64,000 nucleotides of DNA from Mannheimia varigena (GCF_013377235.1 NZ_CP016226.1:682001-746000), one strand, 5' to 3'. Shown: positions 51,805 to 61,597, counted from the stretch's first letter. Numbers and translations are program-made. Notes: generated by a model from the letters alone, not told the origin.

Positions 51805-53196
51805 TTATAACCAGAATAGATAACCGACTGTTGCAATAACAAACACACAAATAATATTTAGCCAAAAACCAACTTTAACCATTTCAGTTTGTCTAATTTT
51901 ACCTGTACCAAATACAATCGCATTTGGTGGCGTTGCAACTGGTAACATAAATGCACAAGAAGCACCTAAGCCAATAATCAAAGCTAATCCTAATGGCGGC
52001 ATATTGAGGGCTTGAGCAATCGAAATAAAGATTGGTACAAGTAAAGCAGCACTCGCGGTATTAGAAGTTACTTCGGTTAAGAAAATAATAAATGCAGCAA
52101 CAATTAAGCCAATCACATAAAAATGCCCACCTTCAATCAAAGAAACAACGCCATCAGCCATAATTTTACTTGCTCCTGTTTGCCCTAATACAGCACTTAG
52201 AGTTAAGCCTCCTCCAAATAAGAATAAAACACCCCATTCTGTATTCTCTTGAATTTGCTGCCAATTTGCGACACGAGTAATACAAATCAGTGCTGCTGCA
52301 ACAAGTGCTAACATTGCATCGAAGCTCGCAATTTTGCCTTGAATACCTAATAAATTTGCAATAAATGGGTTTAATTTATCACCAAAAATCCAACCTAATG
52401 CAATTACCGTAAAAATAGATAAAGTAATAATACGAGAGCGATTTAGCTCAATCTTCTCAAAAGATTGTTCAAATTTAACAGAAAAGTTTGGCTTAAAAAT
52501 CACATATAAAATAGCGATCATCAGCGGCAATAACATTAACATAATTGGCAAACCATATTTCATCCAGTCTGCAAATGTTAGATGAAGCTGGGAAGCCACA
52601 ATTGCATTTGGAGGGCTACCAATTACCGTTCCCATACCACCAATACTCGCACTATAAGCAATTCCTAGCAGTACAAATACATAAGTATTATGATTCTGTT
52701 TCGGATCTAACTCACTTAAAATGCCCATTGCAAGCGGTAACATCATTGCTGCCGTCGCAGTATTACTCATCCACATTGATAAAAATGCAGTAGCTGAAAA
52801 TAAATAAATGGATGCAACAGATAATTTACCTCTAGCTAATGTCATTATTTTATTTGCAATAAGGCGATCTAATTTTTGAATATGTAATGCAGTTGCTAAA
52901 GCAAAGCCACCAAAGAATAAGAAAATTGTAGGATCAGCAAAAGAGGCTAATGCATCTTTTGGTTTAACTAAACCTAAAAAAACCGATAAAATAGGAATTA
53001 ACAACGCTGTTACTGTTACATGTAGTGCTTCTGTCAGCCATAAAATTGAAATAAAAGCTAATAGAGCTAAGCCTTTATTCGCTTCTAGTGAAAAAGGTAA
53101 TGTATTTAATAGAATACAAAACAAAATAATATCGGCAATAAAAATAAAGGTATTGCGTCTATTTTTATTTGGTTCAACTAATGGTGTATTTTCCAT
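51805..53196 (-). CDS. DASS family sodium-coupled anion transporter
   Basis: 463 aa SLC13-type transporter, about eleven to twelve membrane helices. The two Ser-Asn-Thr substrate motifs are seen in 'WMSNTATAAMMLPLAMGI' and 'TSNTASAALLVPIFISI'. Imports di- or tricarboxylates or sulfate; the exact substrate is unknown. Single gene. Confidence 0.88.
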   Translation of the reverse strand: MENTPLVEPNKNRRNTFIFIADIILFCILLNTLPFSLEANKGLALLAFISILWLTEALHVTVTALLIPILSVFLGLVKPKDALASFADPTIFLFFGGFALATALHIQKLDRLIANKIMTLARGKLSVASIYLFSATAFLSMWMSNTATAAMMLPLAMGILSELDPKQNHNTYVFVLLGIAYSASIGGMGTVIGSPPNAIVASQLHLTFADWMKYGLPIMLMLLPLMIAILYVIFKPNFSVKFEQSFEKIELNRSRIITLSIFTVIALGWIFGDKLNPFIANLLGIQGKIASFDAMLALVAAALICITRVANWQQIQENTEWGVLFLFGGGLTLSAVLGQTGASKIMADGVVSLIEGGHFYVIGLIVAAFIIFLTEVTSNTASAALLVPIFISIAQALNMPPLGLALIIGLGASCAFMLPVATPPNAIVFGTGKIRQTEMVKVGFWLNIICVFVIATVGYLFWL

Positions 53197-53310
53197 ACAA
53201 ACCTCACAAGCCTTAGTAACTAAAGGCTAACTATATCTAAAACAAGAAATTAAACAAACTTCGTCATAATAAAAACATGAGTCTTATCAAGTTTTCTATA
53301 AAAAGTCAAT

Positions 53311-54201
53311 TTATAACGAGATATACTCTAATTTTAATCCTAATATAGAATCAACCATTGAACTTGTCATCAATTTACTACTTAATGAGCCTTTAGCCTC
53401 TGCAAGTACTACACGGCTAATTGGTATATCCGCTAAGCCTAATAACAGGCGATAATTTAACGCGCATTGCAAGGGTAACAAAGTAGGATTAAACGCCGCA
53501 TTTTCGGCATATTTCCCTGTAATAATCCGCTCTCCAACCTGCAATGCAACGCCACTAAAAGATTTGCTATGCGGAGCATAAGAGCAATTCGCTGCTGCAA
53601 TAGCTGCTTGTTGCAATTTATCCCCTTTCATCTCAAATTGTTGAGGTTGCTCATTAAAAAATACGCTTTCAACGCCTAAATCTTTAGGCCCAAAGCTATC
53701 AGGTAAATAGCTATGGAGTAAATTATCTTGACTGTGAGGTAAATGTACTTTTAGATTTTCTGCACCATTGAGTTCATTCATAAATTGTCGACAATGTCCA
53801 CAAGGGGTATAATTTACGACAATATCAGTAATTAATGTTTCACCTGCAAGCCACGCGTGAGAAATTGCACTTTGTTCTGCGTGCACAGTTTGTTGTATTG
53901 CTTCCCTTGCAAACTCTTGATTAGCACCAAAGTAGAAATCCCCTCGTTTTCCAATTGCTACCGCTCCAACATTAAAATGAGAGACTGGCGTAATCGCATA
54001 GCACGCTGCAATTGAAACACAAAATAGGGCCAATTCAATACGAGAACGTTTAAATTGGCTACATAATTCATCAACAATCTCGTAAGATAATTGCCCATGA
54101 AAATCTTGCCTAATTAGTTGTTCAATCACGGCTTTCGTAATTTCACAATTTTTTTCTGCTATTAATTGCTCAAAACGTTCTGAAATTTCTGTACGAAACA
54201 T
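53311..54201 (-). CDS. cdd: Cytidine deaminase Cdd
   Basis: 296 aa, the long dimeric form as in E. coli (294 aa), with two deaminase-like halves. Active zinc site in the first half: 'TVHAEQSAISHAW' (HAE) and 'YTPCGHCRQFMNEL' (PCxxC). The second half lacks the zinc ligands, as usual. Deaminates cytidine and deoxycytidine in pyrimidine salvage. Confidence 0.95.
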   Translation of the reverse strand: MFRTEISERFEQLIAEKNCEITKAVIEQLIRQDFHGQLSYEIVDELCSQFKRSRIELALFCVSIAACYAITPVSHFNVGAVAIGKRGDFYFGANQEFAREAIQQTVHAEQSAISHAWLAGETLITDIVVNYTPCGHCRQFMNELNGAENLKVHLPHSQDNLLHSYLPDSFGPKDLGVESVFFNEQPQQFEMKGDKLQQAAIAAANCSYAPHSKSFSGVALQVGERIITGKYAENAAFNPTLLPLQCALNYRLLLGLADIPISRVVLAEAKGSLSSKLMTSSMVDSILGLKLEYISL

Positions 54202-54286
54202 ATTACTACCTCCAGTTAATATTTTTATAGTAAGTGAATTTCCTAGCTATAACCAGTATAATAAAAAATTCTTTAGTGAAATCTTA

Positions 54287-54640
54287 TTAGTAACCTCGTT
54301 CCACAATTACCCCAACACTACTTGCCTGAGCAACTGCTTTAGGTTTATGTAACTCAATGCGAATCCAAGAAAGTTGATACTCTTTTTGTAATAATTCCGC
54401 CAGTTGATATGCAACAGTTTCCACTAATTTAAACGGCTGAGACTCTACAAAATGTAGTACTTTTTCCGACACTTCCGCATAATTTAAGCAATACTGTACA
54501 TCATCTGTTTCTACGGCTTTAGAAAAATCCCACGCCATATCAATATTAAACACCAAACGTTGTTTAATAGTGTGTTCCCAATCATACGCTCCGATAGAGG
54601 CAAATGCGGTTAACTCTCGAATAAACACTTTATCACTCAT
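54287..54640 (-). CDS. folB: Dihydroneopterin aldolase FolB
   Basis: 117 aa. 'ELTAFASIGAYDWEHTIKQR' and 'KLVETVAYQLAELL' with the catalytic Lys/Glu pattern. Cleaves dihydroneopterin in folate synthesis. Divergent from plsY, a common arrangement in gammaproteobacteria. Confidence 0.93.
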   Translation of the reverse strand: MSDKVFIRELTAFASIGAYDWEHTIKQRLVFNIDMAWDFSKAVETDDVQYCLNYAEVSEKVLHFVESQPFKLVETVAYQLAELLQKEYQLSWIRIELHKPKAVAQASSVGVIVERGY

Positions 54641-54709
54641 TTTTCGTCCTGTTATATTTCTGGAAATTCTGTAAAATATAGCACAAGATAAATTTGATCA
54701 GGAAAATTT

Positions 54710-55315
54710 ATGAATTTAATTCCCTATTTATTGATCTTGATTGCCTATTTGCTAGGTTCCATCTCTAGCGCGATTATTTTTTGCAAACTCGCTGGCTTGC
54801 CAGACCCGAGAGAAAGTGGCTCGCATAATGCTGGAGCCACTAACGTGCTAAGAATCGGGGGTAAAAGTGCCGCACTTGGCGTGCTGCTATTTGATATTTT
54901 AAAAGGCACATTGCCGGTTGCGATGGGGATTTACTTCGCCCTCACGCCTTCACAACTTGGCTTTGTGGCGTTAGCGGTCTGTTTAGGGCATATTTTCCCG
55001 ATTTTCTTCCAATTCCGTGGAGGAAAAGGCGTTGCTACTGCCTTTGGGGCAATGGCTCCGTTGAGCTTTATTGTTGCCGGTGGAGCAATTTGTACTTGGC
55101 TTTTGGTGTTTTTGATTTCCGGCTACTCATCTTTAAGTGCAGTGCTAACTGCCCTACTTGTACCGTTTTATATTTGGTGGTTTGAACCACAATTTACTTT
55201 CCCTGTTGCCTTAGTATGTTGTTTGTTGGTCTACCGCCACCACGACAATATTCAACGTTTATGGCGTGGGCAGGAAGATAAAGTGTGGGATAAATTAAAG
55301 AAAAAGAAAGCGTAA
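54710..55315 (+). CDS. plsY: Glycerol-3-phosphate acyltransferase PlsY
   Basis: 201 aa, five membrane helices. Active-site motifs 'LLGSISSAIIFCKLAGLPDP', 'GSHNAGATNVLR' and 'FRGGKGVATAFGA'. Uses acyl-phosphate to make lysophosphatidic acid at the inner membrane. Confidence 0.95.
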   Translation: MNLIPYLLILIAYLLGSISSAIIFCKLAGLPDPRESGSHNAGATNVLRIGGKSAALGVLLFDILKGTLPVAMGIYFALTPSQLGFVALAVCLGHIFPIFFQFRGGKGVATAFGAMAPLSFIVAGGAICTWLLVFLISGYSSLSAVLTALLVPFYIWWFEPQFTFPVALVCCLLVYRHHDNIQRLWRGQEDKVWDKLKKKKA

Positions 55316-55317
55316 AA

Positions 55318-55346
55318 ATAGGCATAGTGCTGAAACACTATACCTA
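55318..55346. terminator. Bidirectional terminator between plsY and parE
   Basis: Stem ATAGG-ATAGTG / CACTAT-CCTAT with one C/A mismatch between convergent genes. Confidence 0.7.
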
Positions 55347-55385
55347 TTTGCAAATTATTAACAGAATCTTACCGCTTGTAATGCA

Positions 55386-57299
55386 CTAAACCGCTAAATC
55401 CGCCTCATCGCCTCGGTTTTGTAGCCATTGTTTGCGATCTTCTGCTCGTTTCTTGCCAAGCAACATATCCATAATTTCAAAGGTACTGACCTCGCCCTCT
55501 TCTACATCCACACTTTCATCAAATGTGAGTTGCACTAAACGGCGAGTACTCGGATCCATCGTGGTTTCACGCAATTGACTTGGGTTCATTTCACCCAAAC
55601 CTTTAAAGCGTTGTACATTCGGCTTGCCTTTTTTCTTGGATAAACGTGCTAAAATCGCCTCTTTTTCGCTCTCATCTAAGGCGTAATGCACTTCATCTTT
55701 GCCAATATCAATACGATAAAGCGGTGGCATTGCCACATAAACGTGCCCGTTTTTCACTAATTGTGGGAAATGACGGAGGAATAAAGCACAAAGTAAGGTT
55801 GCAATATGCAAACCGTCTGAATCCGCATCGGCAAGAATACAAACTTTGCCATAACGTAATTCCTCTAAATTATCGCTATCCGGATCAATTCCCAATGCAA
55901 TCGCAATATCGTGAACCTCTTGTGAAGCTAATACTTGGTCTGATGATACTTCCCAAGTATTTAAAATTTTACCACGTAGAGGGAGAATGGCTTGATACTC
56001 TTTATCACGAGCCTGTTTTGCCGAACCGCCGGCAGAATCCCCTTCCACCAAGAAAAGCTCAGTGCGACTTAAATCTTGTGCAGTACAATCCGCTAATTTA
56101 CCCGGCAGAGCCGGTCCGCTTACCAGCTTTTTACGTACCACTTTTTTCGCTGCACGCAAACGGCTCTGAGCGGAACTAATCGCCATTTCTGCGATCAATT
56201 TACCGGTTTGCACATTTTGATTTAACCACAAACTAAACGCATCTTTTAAAGTGTTATCCACATAGTTTGAGGCTTGGCGAGAAGATAAACGCTCTTTCGT
56301 CTGTCCTGCAAATTGTGGCTCTTGAATTTTGAGTGAAAGCACATAAGCACAACGGTTCCAAACATCGTCAGCGGTCAGTTTCAAGCCTTTCGGCAACAGG
56401 TTGTGGATTTCGCAGAACTCCACCATCGCTTTAAGCAAGCCGTTACGCAAACCATTAACGTGCGTGCCGCCTTGTGCGGTTGGGATCAAGTTCACATAGC
56501 TTTCCGCTACTAATTCGCCACCTTCAGGCAGCCACGTTAAAGCCCAGCTAACTGCTTCAGTATCCGCCGTCACATCGCCAATAAACGGTGGATTTGGCAC
56601 GATTTCATAGCCGTTTAACGCTTCGGTTAGATAATCGGATAATCCGTCTTCGTAATACCATGTTTCTTCAGTATTGTTGATTTTATCAATGAAATTGATG
56701 GTGAGTTTCGGGCAAAGCACCGCCTTGGCACGCAGTAAATGGCGTAAACGGCTTACCGAAAAACGTGGGCTGTCGAAATATTTCGGGTTTGGATAAAAAC
56801 GCACGGTAGTACCGGTTTGCTTTTTCGGGCAAGTGCCGATCACCGTCAGTTCTTCCACTTTTACCCCGTTGGCAAAAGCAATGGAATAGACCTCACCACC
56901 ACGTTTGATCTGAATTTCCACACGTTCGGAAAGGGCGTTCACCACCGAAATCCCCACGCCGTGTAAACCACCTGAGAAAGTATAGTTTTTATTCGAGAAT
57001 TTACCGCCGGCGTGCAGTTTCGTCAAAATCAGCTCAACGCCTGAAATTTTCTCGGTGGAATGAATATCCACCGGCATACCACGCCCGTTATCAATCACCT
57101 CAAGCGAGTTGTCAGCGTGCAGAATAACGTCAATTTTATCAGCATAGCCCGACAACGCTTCGTCCACACTGTTATCAATCACCTCTTGCCCCAAATGGTT
57201 TGGGCGAGTGGTATCGGTGTACATCCCCGGACGAAGCTGCACCGGCTCAAGATCTTTCAGAACGGTAATTTCATCCGCCCCATAGCGTTTTTCTGACAT
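55386..57299 (-). CDS. parE: DNA topoisomerase IV subunit B ParE
   Basis: 637 aa. GHKL ATPase ('VIDNSVDEALSGYADKIDVI', 'VIDNGRGMPVDIHS', 'GGLHGVGISVVNALS'), transducer, TOPRIM ('LVEGDSAGGSAKQARD', 'DADSDGLHIATLL') and the short ParE C-terminus (no GyrB insert). Decatenates chromosomes with ParC. Length close to E. coli ParE (630 aa). Confidence 0.96.
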   Translation of the reverse strand: MSEKRYGADEITVLKDLEPVQLRPGMYTDTTRPNHLGQEVIDNSVDEALSGYADKIDVILHADNSLEVIDNGRGMPVDIHSTEKISGVELILTKLHAGGKFSNKNYTFSGGLHGVGISVVNALSERVEIQIKRGGEVYSIAFANGVKVEELTVIGTCPKKQTGTTVRFYPNPKYFDSPRFSVSRLRHLLRAKAVLCPKLTINFIDKINNTEETWYYEDGLSDYLTEALNGYEIVPNPPFIGDVTADTEAVSWALTWLPEGGELVAESYVNLIPTAQGGTHVNGLRNGLLKAMVEFCEIHNLLPKGLKLTADDVWNRCAYVLSLKIQEPQFAGQTKERLSSRQASNYVDNTLKDAFSLWLNQNVQTGKLIAEMAISSAQSRLRAAKKVVRKKLVSGPALPGKLADCTAQDLSRTELFLVEGDSAGGSAKQARDKEYQAILPLRGKILNTWEVSSDQVLASQEVHDIAIALGIDPDSDNLEELRYGKVCILADADSDGLHIATLLCALFLRHFPQLVKNGHVYVAMPPLYRIDIGKDEVHYALDESEKEAILARLSKKKGKPNVQRFKGLGEMNPSQLRETTMDPSTRRLVQLTFDESVDVEEGEVSTFEIMDMLLGKKRAEDRKQWLQNRGDEADLAV

Positions 57300-57396
57300 T
57301 ATTCTTTCTCTTAGGCTACAAAATAAAATAAGGCTGAATTTTAAGAAAATTTAGCCTGTTTTGCAAAGTTTTAGGAAAATTAGACCGCTTGTCGGC

Positions 57397-57786
57397 TCAA
57401 TGATCTCTCAACCCATTCAAAATCGAGCACTCAGGGCTGTGGTTGCCACAGCAAGTGCGGCTCCAGCTTCTAAGTAATTTAAGCATTTCGTTTAAGTCAT
57501 TTATTTTTTGTTCCAGCTCTACAATGTGTTGTTCTGTAAGCTGTTTTACCTCTCGACTGGTGCGGTTTGGGTTGTCGTTTAGTTTCAATAATTCGGCAAT
57601 TTGCACAAGAGAAAAGCCGACTTTTCTTGCATTACAAATAAAAAACAATCGATCTAAATCAGCTTCATTATAAAAACGATAGCCAGACTGTGTACGAATT
57701 GGTGCTGGAAGCAATCCTGCTTTTTCATAGTCTCGAATTTGTTTGGTGGATAATCCTGTATTTTCGGCAGCTTGGCTGATATTCAT
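57397..57786 (-). CDS. cueR: Copper-responsive MerR-family regulator CueR
   Basis: 129 aa. N-terminal winged helix ('MNISQAAENTGLSTKQIRDY', 'RFYNEADLDRLFFI'), dimerisation coiled coil, and the metal loop with C112 (or 111) and C120 ('RTCCGNHSPEC'), the CueR two-cysteine pattern for monovalent Cu/Ag. Divergent from the DUF411-copZ-copA operon, whose 19-bp-spacer promoter it should untwist. Confidence 0.92.
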   Translation of the reverse strand: MNISQAAENTGLSTKQIRDYEKAGLLPAPIRTQSGYRFYNEADLDRLFFICNARKVGFSLVQIAELLKLNDNPNRTSREVKQLTEQHIVELEQKINDLNEMLKLLRSWSRTCCGNHSPECSILNGLRDH

Positions 57787-57795
57787 TTTCCCCTC

Positions 57796-57826
57796 TTGAC
57801 TTTAACCTAAGGTTAGGGTTTAGCAT
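57796..57826 (+). promoter_or_regulatory. MerR/CueR-type promoter of the copper operon
   Basis: TTGACT (57796-57801), a 19-bp spacer, TAGCAT (57821-57826). The spacer holds the dyad AACCT-A-AGGTT. A 19-bp spacer is the hallmark of promoters activated by MerR-family proteins. Located 10 bp from the cueR start and 52 bp before the DUF411 gene. Confidence 0.72.
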
Positions 57827-57877
57827 ATACGCAAATTATCGATTTGTCATTTTTTAGTTTGTTACTAGGAGCATTGT

Positions 57878-58339
57878 ATGAAATCAAAACTGTTTAAAAC
57901 TGCAAGTGTATGGGCTGCAACTGCACTATTTTCATTGGCTTATGCTCAATCAACAGTAGAAGTATGGAAAACACCAACTTGTGGTTGTTGTAATTTCTGG
58001 ATCGATCATTTAAAAGAGAACGGTTTTGACGTGAAAGCCAATGACACAGGAAATCAAGCACTCCATCAAAAACTTAACTTACAACCAAAATTACAAGCCT
58101 GTCATAGTGCAATGGTTGATGGCTATTTGATTGAAGGGCACGTTCCTGCCGAAGATATTAAACGTTTATTGGCTGAAAAACCTGCCGATGCCCTTGGATT
58201 AATTGTACCTGAAATGCCGATTGGTTCACTGGGTATGGATCAACCAAAACACAATGGCGTGAAAGAAAAATATGATGTGTTGTTACTGAAAAAAGATGCC
58301 TCAACCACCATTTTCAACACTCATAATGATAACCCATAA
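57878..58339 (+). CDS. DUF411 periplasmic copper-associated protein
   Basis: 153 aa with a signal peptide (cleaved near AYAQS). DUF411 core: 'VEVWKTPTCGCCNFWIDHL' with a CxCC cluster and 'QACHSAMVDGYLIEGHVPAE'. Family members sit in copper or heavy-metal resistance operons; a metal-chaperone or thioredoxin-like role is plausible. First gene of a three-gene copper operon. Confidence 0.85.
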   Translation: MKSKLFKTASVWAATALFSLAYAQSTVEVWKTPTCGCCNFWIDHLKENGFDVKANDTGNQALHQKLNLQPKLQACHSAMVDGYLIEGHVPAEDIKRLLAEKPADALGLIVPEMPIGSLGMDQPKHNGVKEKYDVLLLKKDASTTIFNTHNDNP

Positions 58340-58358
58340 AGATAAATAGGAGCTTAGT

Positions 58359-58559
58359 ATGACAATCAAATTACAACTAGACGGATTACATTGTAGCAAC
58401 TGTGTGAAAAGTGTCGAAAAGGCTTTAAATGAAGTAGCAGGCGTAACGCAAGCCATCGTAACCTTAGAAAATCAAACGGCGATAGTCCAAGGCGATGTTG
58501 TCGCTGAAGATTTAATTGCCGCCGTTGAAGATATTGGATTTGAGGCGAAATTAGCGTGA
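58359..58559 (+). CDS. copZ: Copper chaperone CopZ-like HMA protein
   Basis: 66 aa single heavy-metal-associated domain. CxxC motif in 'LDGLHCSNCVKSVEKAL'. Shuttles Cu(I) to CopA. Stop TGA overlaps the copA start (TGATG). Confidence 0.87.
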   Translation: MTIKLQLDGLHCSNCVKSVEKALNEVAGVTQAIVTLENQTAIVQGDVVAEDLIAAVEDIGFEAKLA

Positions 58560-60706
58560 TGATAACCGAACAACAACTTTTAATTGACGGAATGCATTGT
58601 GCCGCTTGTGTTCGGCGAGTTGAAAAAGCGTTACTTAAAGTAGAAAACGTCCGTTTTGCCTCTGTTAATCTTGCCGATCAAACCGCTTTTGTGCAAGGAA
58701 ATGCCCCTTCGGAAGCCCTTATTGCTGCGGTGACTAAAATTGGTTTTGGGGCAGAACTATTAGAAAGCGAGGAAGAACGCAGAGCCAAACAGCAAGCTCA
58801 AACTAAACGTGTGCTAAGTCATAAGCGTTCACAATTTATCGTGGCTCTTATTGTTGGCTTTGCGTTGGTCTTATTTGGCTTTTATAAAGGTATGTTGGTT
58901 ACCGAAAACAACCGTTCGCTTTGGTTGGTTTGGTCTATTATCACTGTTGCTACAATGTATTTTTCAGGCAGAGAGTTCTTTTTGGGGGCTTGTAATGCCC
59001 TTAAAAACAGATCCGCCAATATGAACGTGCTAGTGGCAATCAGCACCGGCACGGCTTGGCTTTATTCACTTTGGCTTACGCTGTTTCCACAGCCGAATGC
59101 TCACGTTTATTTTGAAGCGAGTGTGATGATTATCGGCTTTATCAATTTAGGGAAATATCTTGAACTTAAAGCCAAACAACGCTCTTCCCTTGCATTGGAA
59201 AAATTGCTCGATCTCGCCCCGAAACAAGCGGTCATTTTTGAAGAAAATATTGCAAAAACCATTCCGGCGAAAGGCATTAAGCCTGCAATGCGAGTGCAAG
59301 CCTTAACGGGTGATCGTATTGCGGTTGATGGTATTTTAGCAAGCGGCTCAATTTGGGTTGATGAATCAATGCTTACAGGCGAAGCATTACCGATTGAGAA
59401 AAAAATAGGCGATAAAGTCCGAGCCGGTACGCTGGTTCAAGATGGCTCAGGTATTTACATTGCCGAACAAGTTGGCTCTCAAACCGCTCTCGCCCGTGTA
59501 ATTAATGCCGTTCGCCACGCTCAAAGTAGTAAGCCTCCACTGGCTCAATTTGTCGATAAAGTCGCCGCTGTGTTTGTGCCTGTGGTGGTTTCTATCGCTT
59601 TACTTGCTGCCTTGATTTGGCTTTTTGTCGGGCAAGATTTCGCCTTTGTACTTTCCATTTTTACCACCGTATTAATCATTGCCTGCCCTTGTGCGTTGGG
59701 ATTAGCCATTCCGCTTTCCACCATTGCGGGTGTAGCTCGTGCGGCAGAATTTGGCGTATTGGTCAGAAATATTCAAGCCTTACAAGCAGGGAGCGAAATT
59801 GATACTTTAGTTTTCGATAAAACCGGTACGCTTACCACCGGGCAAATGGAGGTTACGGAAGTTATTACGTTCAATGATTTTGATAAAAATCATTTGATTG
59901 CTCTTGCCAAAAGTTTAGAGCAACACGTCTCTCACCCTATTGCGAAGGCGATTGTAAAATTTGCGGAAAATCAGACCACTTGCGAGGTAAGTGAAATTCA
60001 AGTGGAGAAAGGATTAGGCATTCAAGGCAAAGTGGGAGAAGATAAAATTAAAATCGGCAATGCCGTATTTGTAAATTTTTTGGAAAAAACCACCGCTTGT
60101 ACTGCCACACTTATTTATGTTGCAGTTAATGATGAAGTTGTTGGTAGAATTTCGCTGCAAGACCAACTTCGTCCTGAAGCAAAATCTACAATCCAACAGT
60201 TCCAAGCTGAAGGTTATCAATGCTTGATGCTTACAGGCGATCGCCAAGAAACGGCTGACTATTTTGCTAAAGAGTTGGGCTTAAATGGCGTGATTGCTGA
60301 AGTATTACCGGAGCAAAAAGCCGAAAAAATTCGTCAGTTGCAAGCTGAAGGAAAAAAGGTCGCAATGATTGGCGATGGCATTAATGATGCTCCAGCCCTT
60401 GCTCAAGCGAATGTGGGTATTGCGATGCACAACGGCTCGGATATTGCAGTGGAAACCGCCGATCTTTCCCTAATGAAAAGCGGATTAGAACCGGTGAGCC
60501 AAATCTTCCCTTTCTCAAAACGTGTGCTACAAAATATGAAACAGAGCTTGCTTGGCGCTTTTTTCTATAATATCGTTGCGATTCCTGTCGCTGCGGGAGT
60601 GCTTTATCCGTTTACCGGTTGGTTACTCAACCCGATGATTGCTGCGATTGCGATGACATTGTCCTCTATTACAGTAGTGCTGAATAGCCAAAGATTGTTG
60701 AAATAA
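58559..60706 (+). CDS. copA: Cu(I)-translocating P1B-type ATPase CopA
   Basis: 715 aa from ATG 58559 (a GTG at 58556 is the alternative). One N-terminal HMA domain ('GMHCAACVRRVEKALL'), eight membrane helices, TGE actuator loop ('MLTGEALPI'), Cu motif CPC ('IACPCALGLAIPLS'), phosphorylation DKTGTLTTG, 'HVSHPIAKAI', GDGINDAPALA. E. coli CopA has two HMA domains; this has one plus the separate CopZ. Exports copper. Confidence 0.96.
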   Translation: MITEQQLLIDGMHCAACVRRVEKALLKVENVRFASVNLADQTAFVQGNAPSEALIAAVTKIGFGAELLESEEERRAKQQAQTKRVLSHKRSQFIVALIVGFALVLFGFYKGMLVTENNRSLWLVWSIITVATMYFSGREFFLGACNALKNRSANMNVLVAISTGTAWLYSLWLTLFPQPNAHVYFEASVMIIGFINLGKYLELKAKQRSSLALEKLLDLAPKQAVIFEENIAKTIPAKGIKPAMRVQALTGDRIAVDGILASGSIWVDESMLTGEALPIEKKIGDKVRAGTLVQDGSGIYIAEQVGSQTALARVINAVRHAQSSKPPLAQFVDKVAAVFVPVVVSIALLAALIWLFVGQDFAFVLSIFTTVLIIACPCALGLAIPLSTIAGVARAAEFGVLVRNIQALQAGSEIDTLVFDKTGTLTTGQMEVTEVITFNDFDKNHLIALAKSLEQHVSHPIAKAIVKFAENQTTCEVSEIQVEKGLGIQGKVGEDKIKIGNAVFVNFLEKTTACTATLIYVAVNDEVVGRISLQDQLRPEAKSTIQQFQAEGYQCLMLTGDRQETADYFAKELGLNGVIAEVLPEQKAEKIRQLQAEGKKVAMIGDGINDAPALAQANVGIAMHNGSDIAVETADLSLMKSGLEPVSQIFPFSKRVLQNMKQSLLGAFFYNIVAIPVAAGVLYPFTGWLLNPMIAAIAMTLSSITVVLNSQRLLK

Positions 60707-60708
60707 TT

Positions 60709-60752
60709 CAAGCGGTTGAATTTGCAAAAAAATTTACAAATTCAACCGCTTG
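60709..60752. terminator. Long inverted repeat between copA and truA
   Basis: CAAGCGGTTGAATTTG (60709-60724) and CAAATTCAACCGCTTG (60737-60752), a 16-bp perfect stem built on two uptake-signal cores. Shared by the convergent copA and truA genes. Confidence 0.8.
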
Positions 60753-60758
60753 CCTTAA

Positions 60759-61544
60759 TTAATCTGCCAAAAACAGGGGGCCTAATGCAGTTTTCGGAAT
60801 ACCGAAATGTTCCGGATAATGCACTTCTACCAAATACAAACCTTCCGCTTTGGCTGTGGGAGCAGCTTTTTCTCTATCTCGTTGCTCTAGCACCCATTTT
60901 GCCCATTCTACCGGCTGTCTGCCCTGCCCGATTTCAAGCAAAGTGCCGACAATATTTCTGACCATATGATGCACAAAAGCGTTAGCCTGAATATCCACAA
61001 TCACATAATTACCTTGTCGGGAAACATTTAAATGGTGGATATTTCGCCACGGCGTATTCGATTGGCATTTCGCCGCACGGAATGAGGAAAAATCGTTTTC
61101 GCCCAGTAAATGCTGCCCTGCTTGATGCATTTTGGTTTCATCAAGCGGAAAATGGAAATGGGTAACGCCTTTTGGCAAAATGGCGGAACGCAGTTTGCTG
61201 TTGAAAATAATATAGCGATAACGGCGAGCGGTGGCACTAAAACGAGCGTGGAAATCCTCACTGACTTCCACTGCCCATTTCACCGCAATATCATCCGGCA
61301 AATGAGCATTAGTGCCGAAACACCAGCTTTGCAGCGGCCGATTTACTTCAGTTTCAAAATGAACCACTTGCCCCGTACCGTGTACGCCAGCATCGGTTCT
61401 GCCAGCACAAAACACTTCCACCGGCGAATTGGCAACAACAGAAAGTGCTTGTTCTAATTTTTGCTGCACGCTTTCCACAGATTCTTGACGCTGCCAGCCA
61501 AAATAACGGCTGCCATCATATTCAATACCTAATGCGATTTTCAT
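60759..61544 (-). CDS. truA: tRNA pseudouridine(38-40) synthase TruA
   Basis: 261 aa. 'MKIALGIEYDGSRYFGWQRQ' and the active site 'FCAGRTDAGVHGTGQVVHF' with the catalytic Asp, 'ANAFVHHMVRNIVGTLLEIG'. Modifies anticodon-arm positions 38-40. Confidence 0.95.
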   Translation of the reverse strand: MKIALGIEYDGSRYFGWQRQESVESVQQKLEQALSVVANSPVEVFCAGRTDAGVHGTGQVVHFETEVNRPLQSWCFGTNAHLPDDIAVKWAVEVSEDFHARFSATARRYRYIIFNSKLRSAILPKGVTHFHFPLDETKMHQAGQHLLGENDFSSFRAAKCQSNTPWRNIHHLNVSRQGNYVIVDIQANAFVHHMVRNIVGTLLEIGQGRQPVEWAKWVLEQRDREKAAPTAKAEGLYLVEVHYPEHFGIPKTALGPLFLAD

Positions 61545-61573
61545 TTTTTATCCTAAAATAAAAGCGAAAAAAT

Positions 61574-61597
61574 AAGGGCGAAAGATGTTTCGCCCCT
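61574..61597 (-). terminator. Terminator of folE
   Basis: Stem AGGGCGAAA / TTTCGCCCT, loop GATG; followed on the minus strand by TATTTTTTCGC. Shares the GGGCGAA core with the hairpin at 488-515. Confidence 0.7.

Noticed and set aside
55646..56179. Plus-strand 177-codon open frame opposite parE
   Set aside because: Fully antisense to the conserved TOPRIM region of parE, without RBS or recognisable domain.
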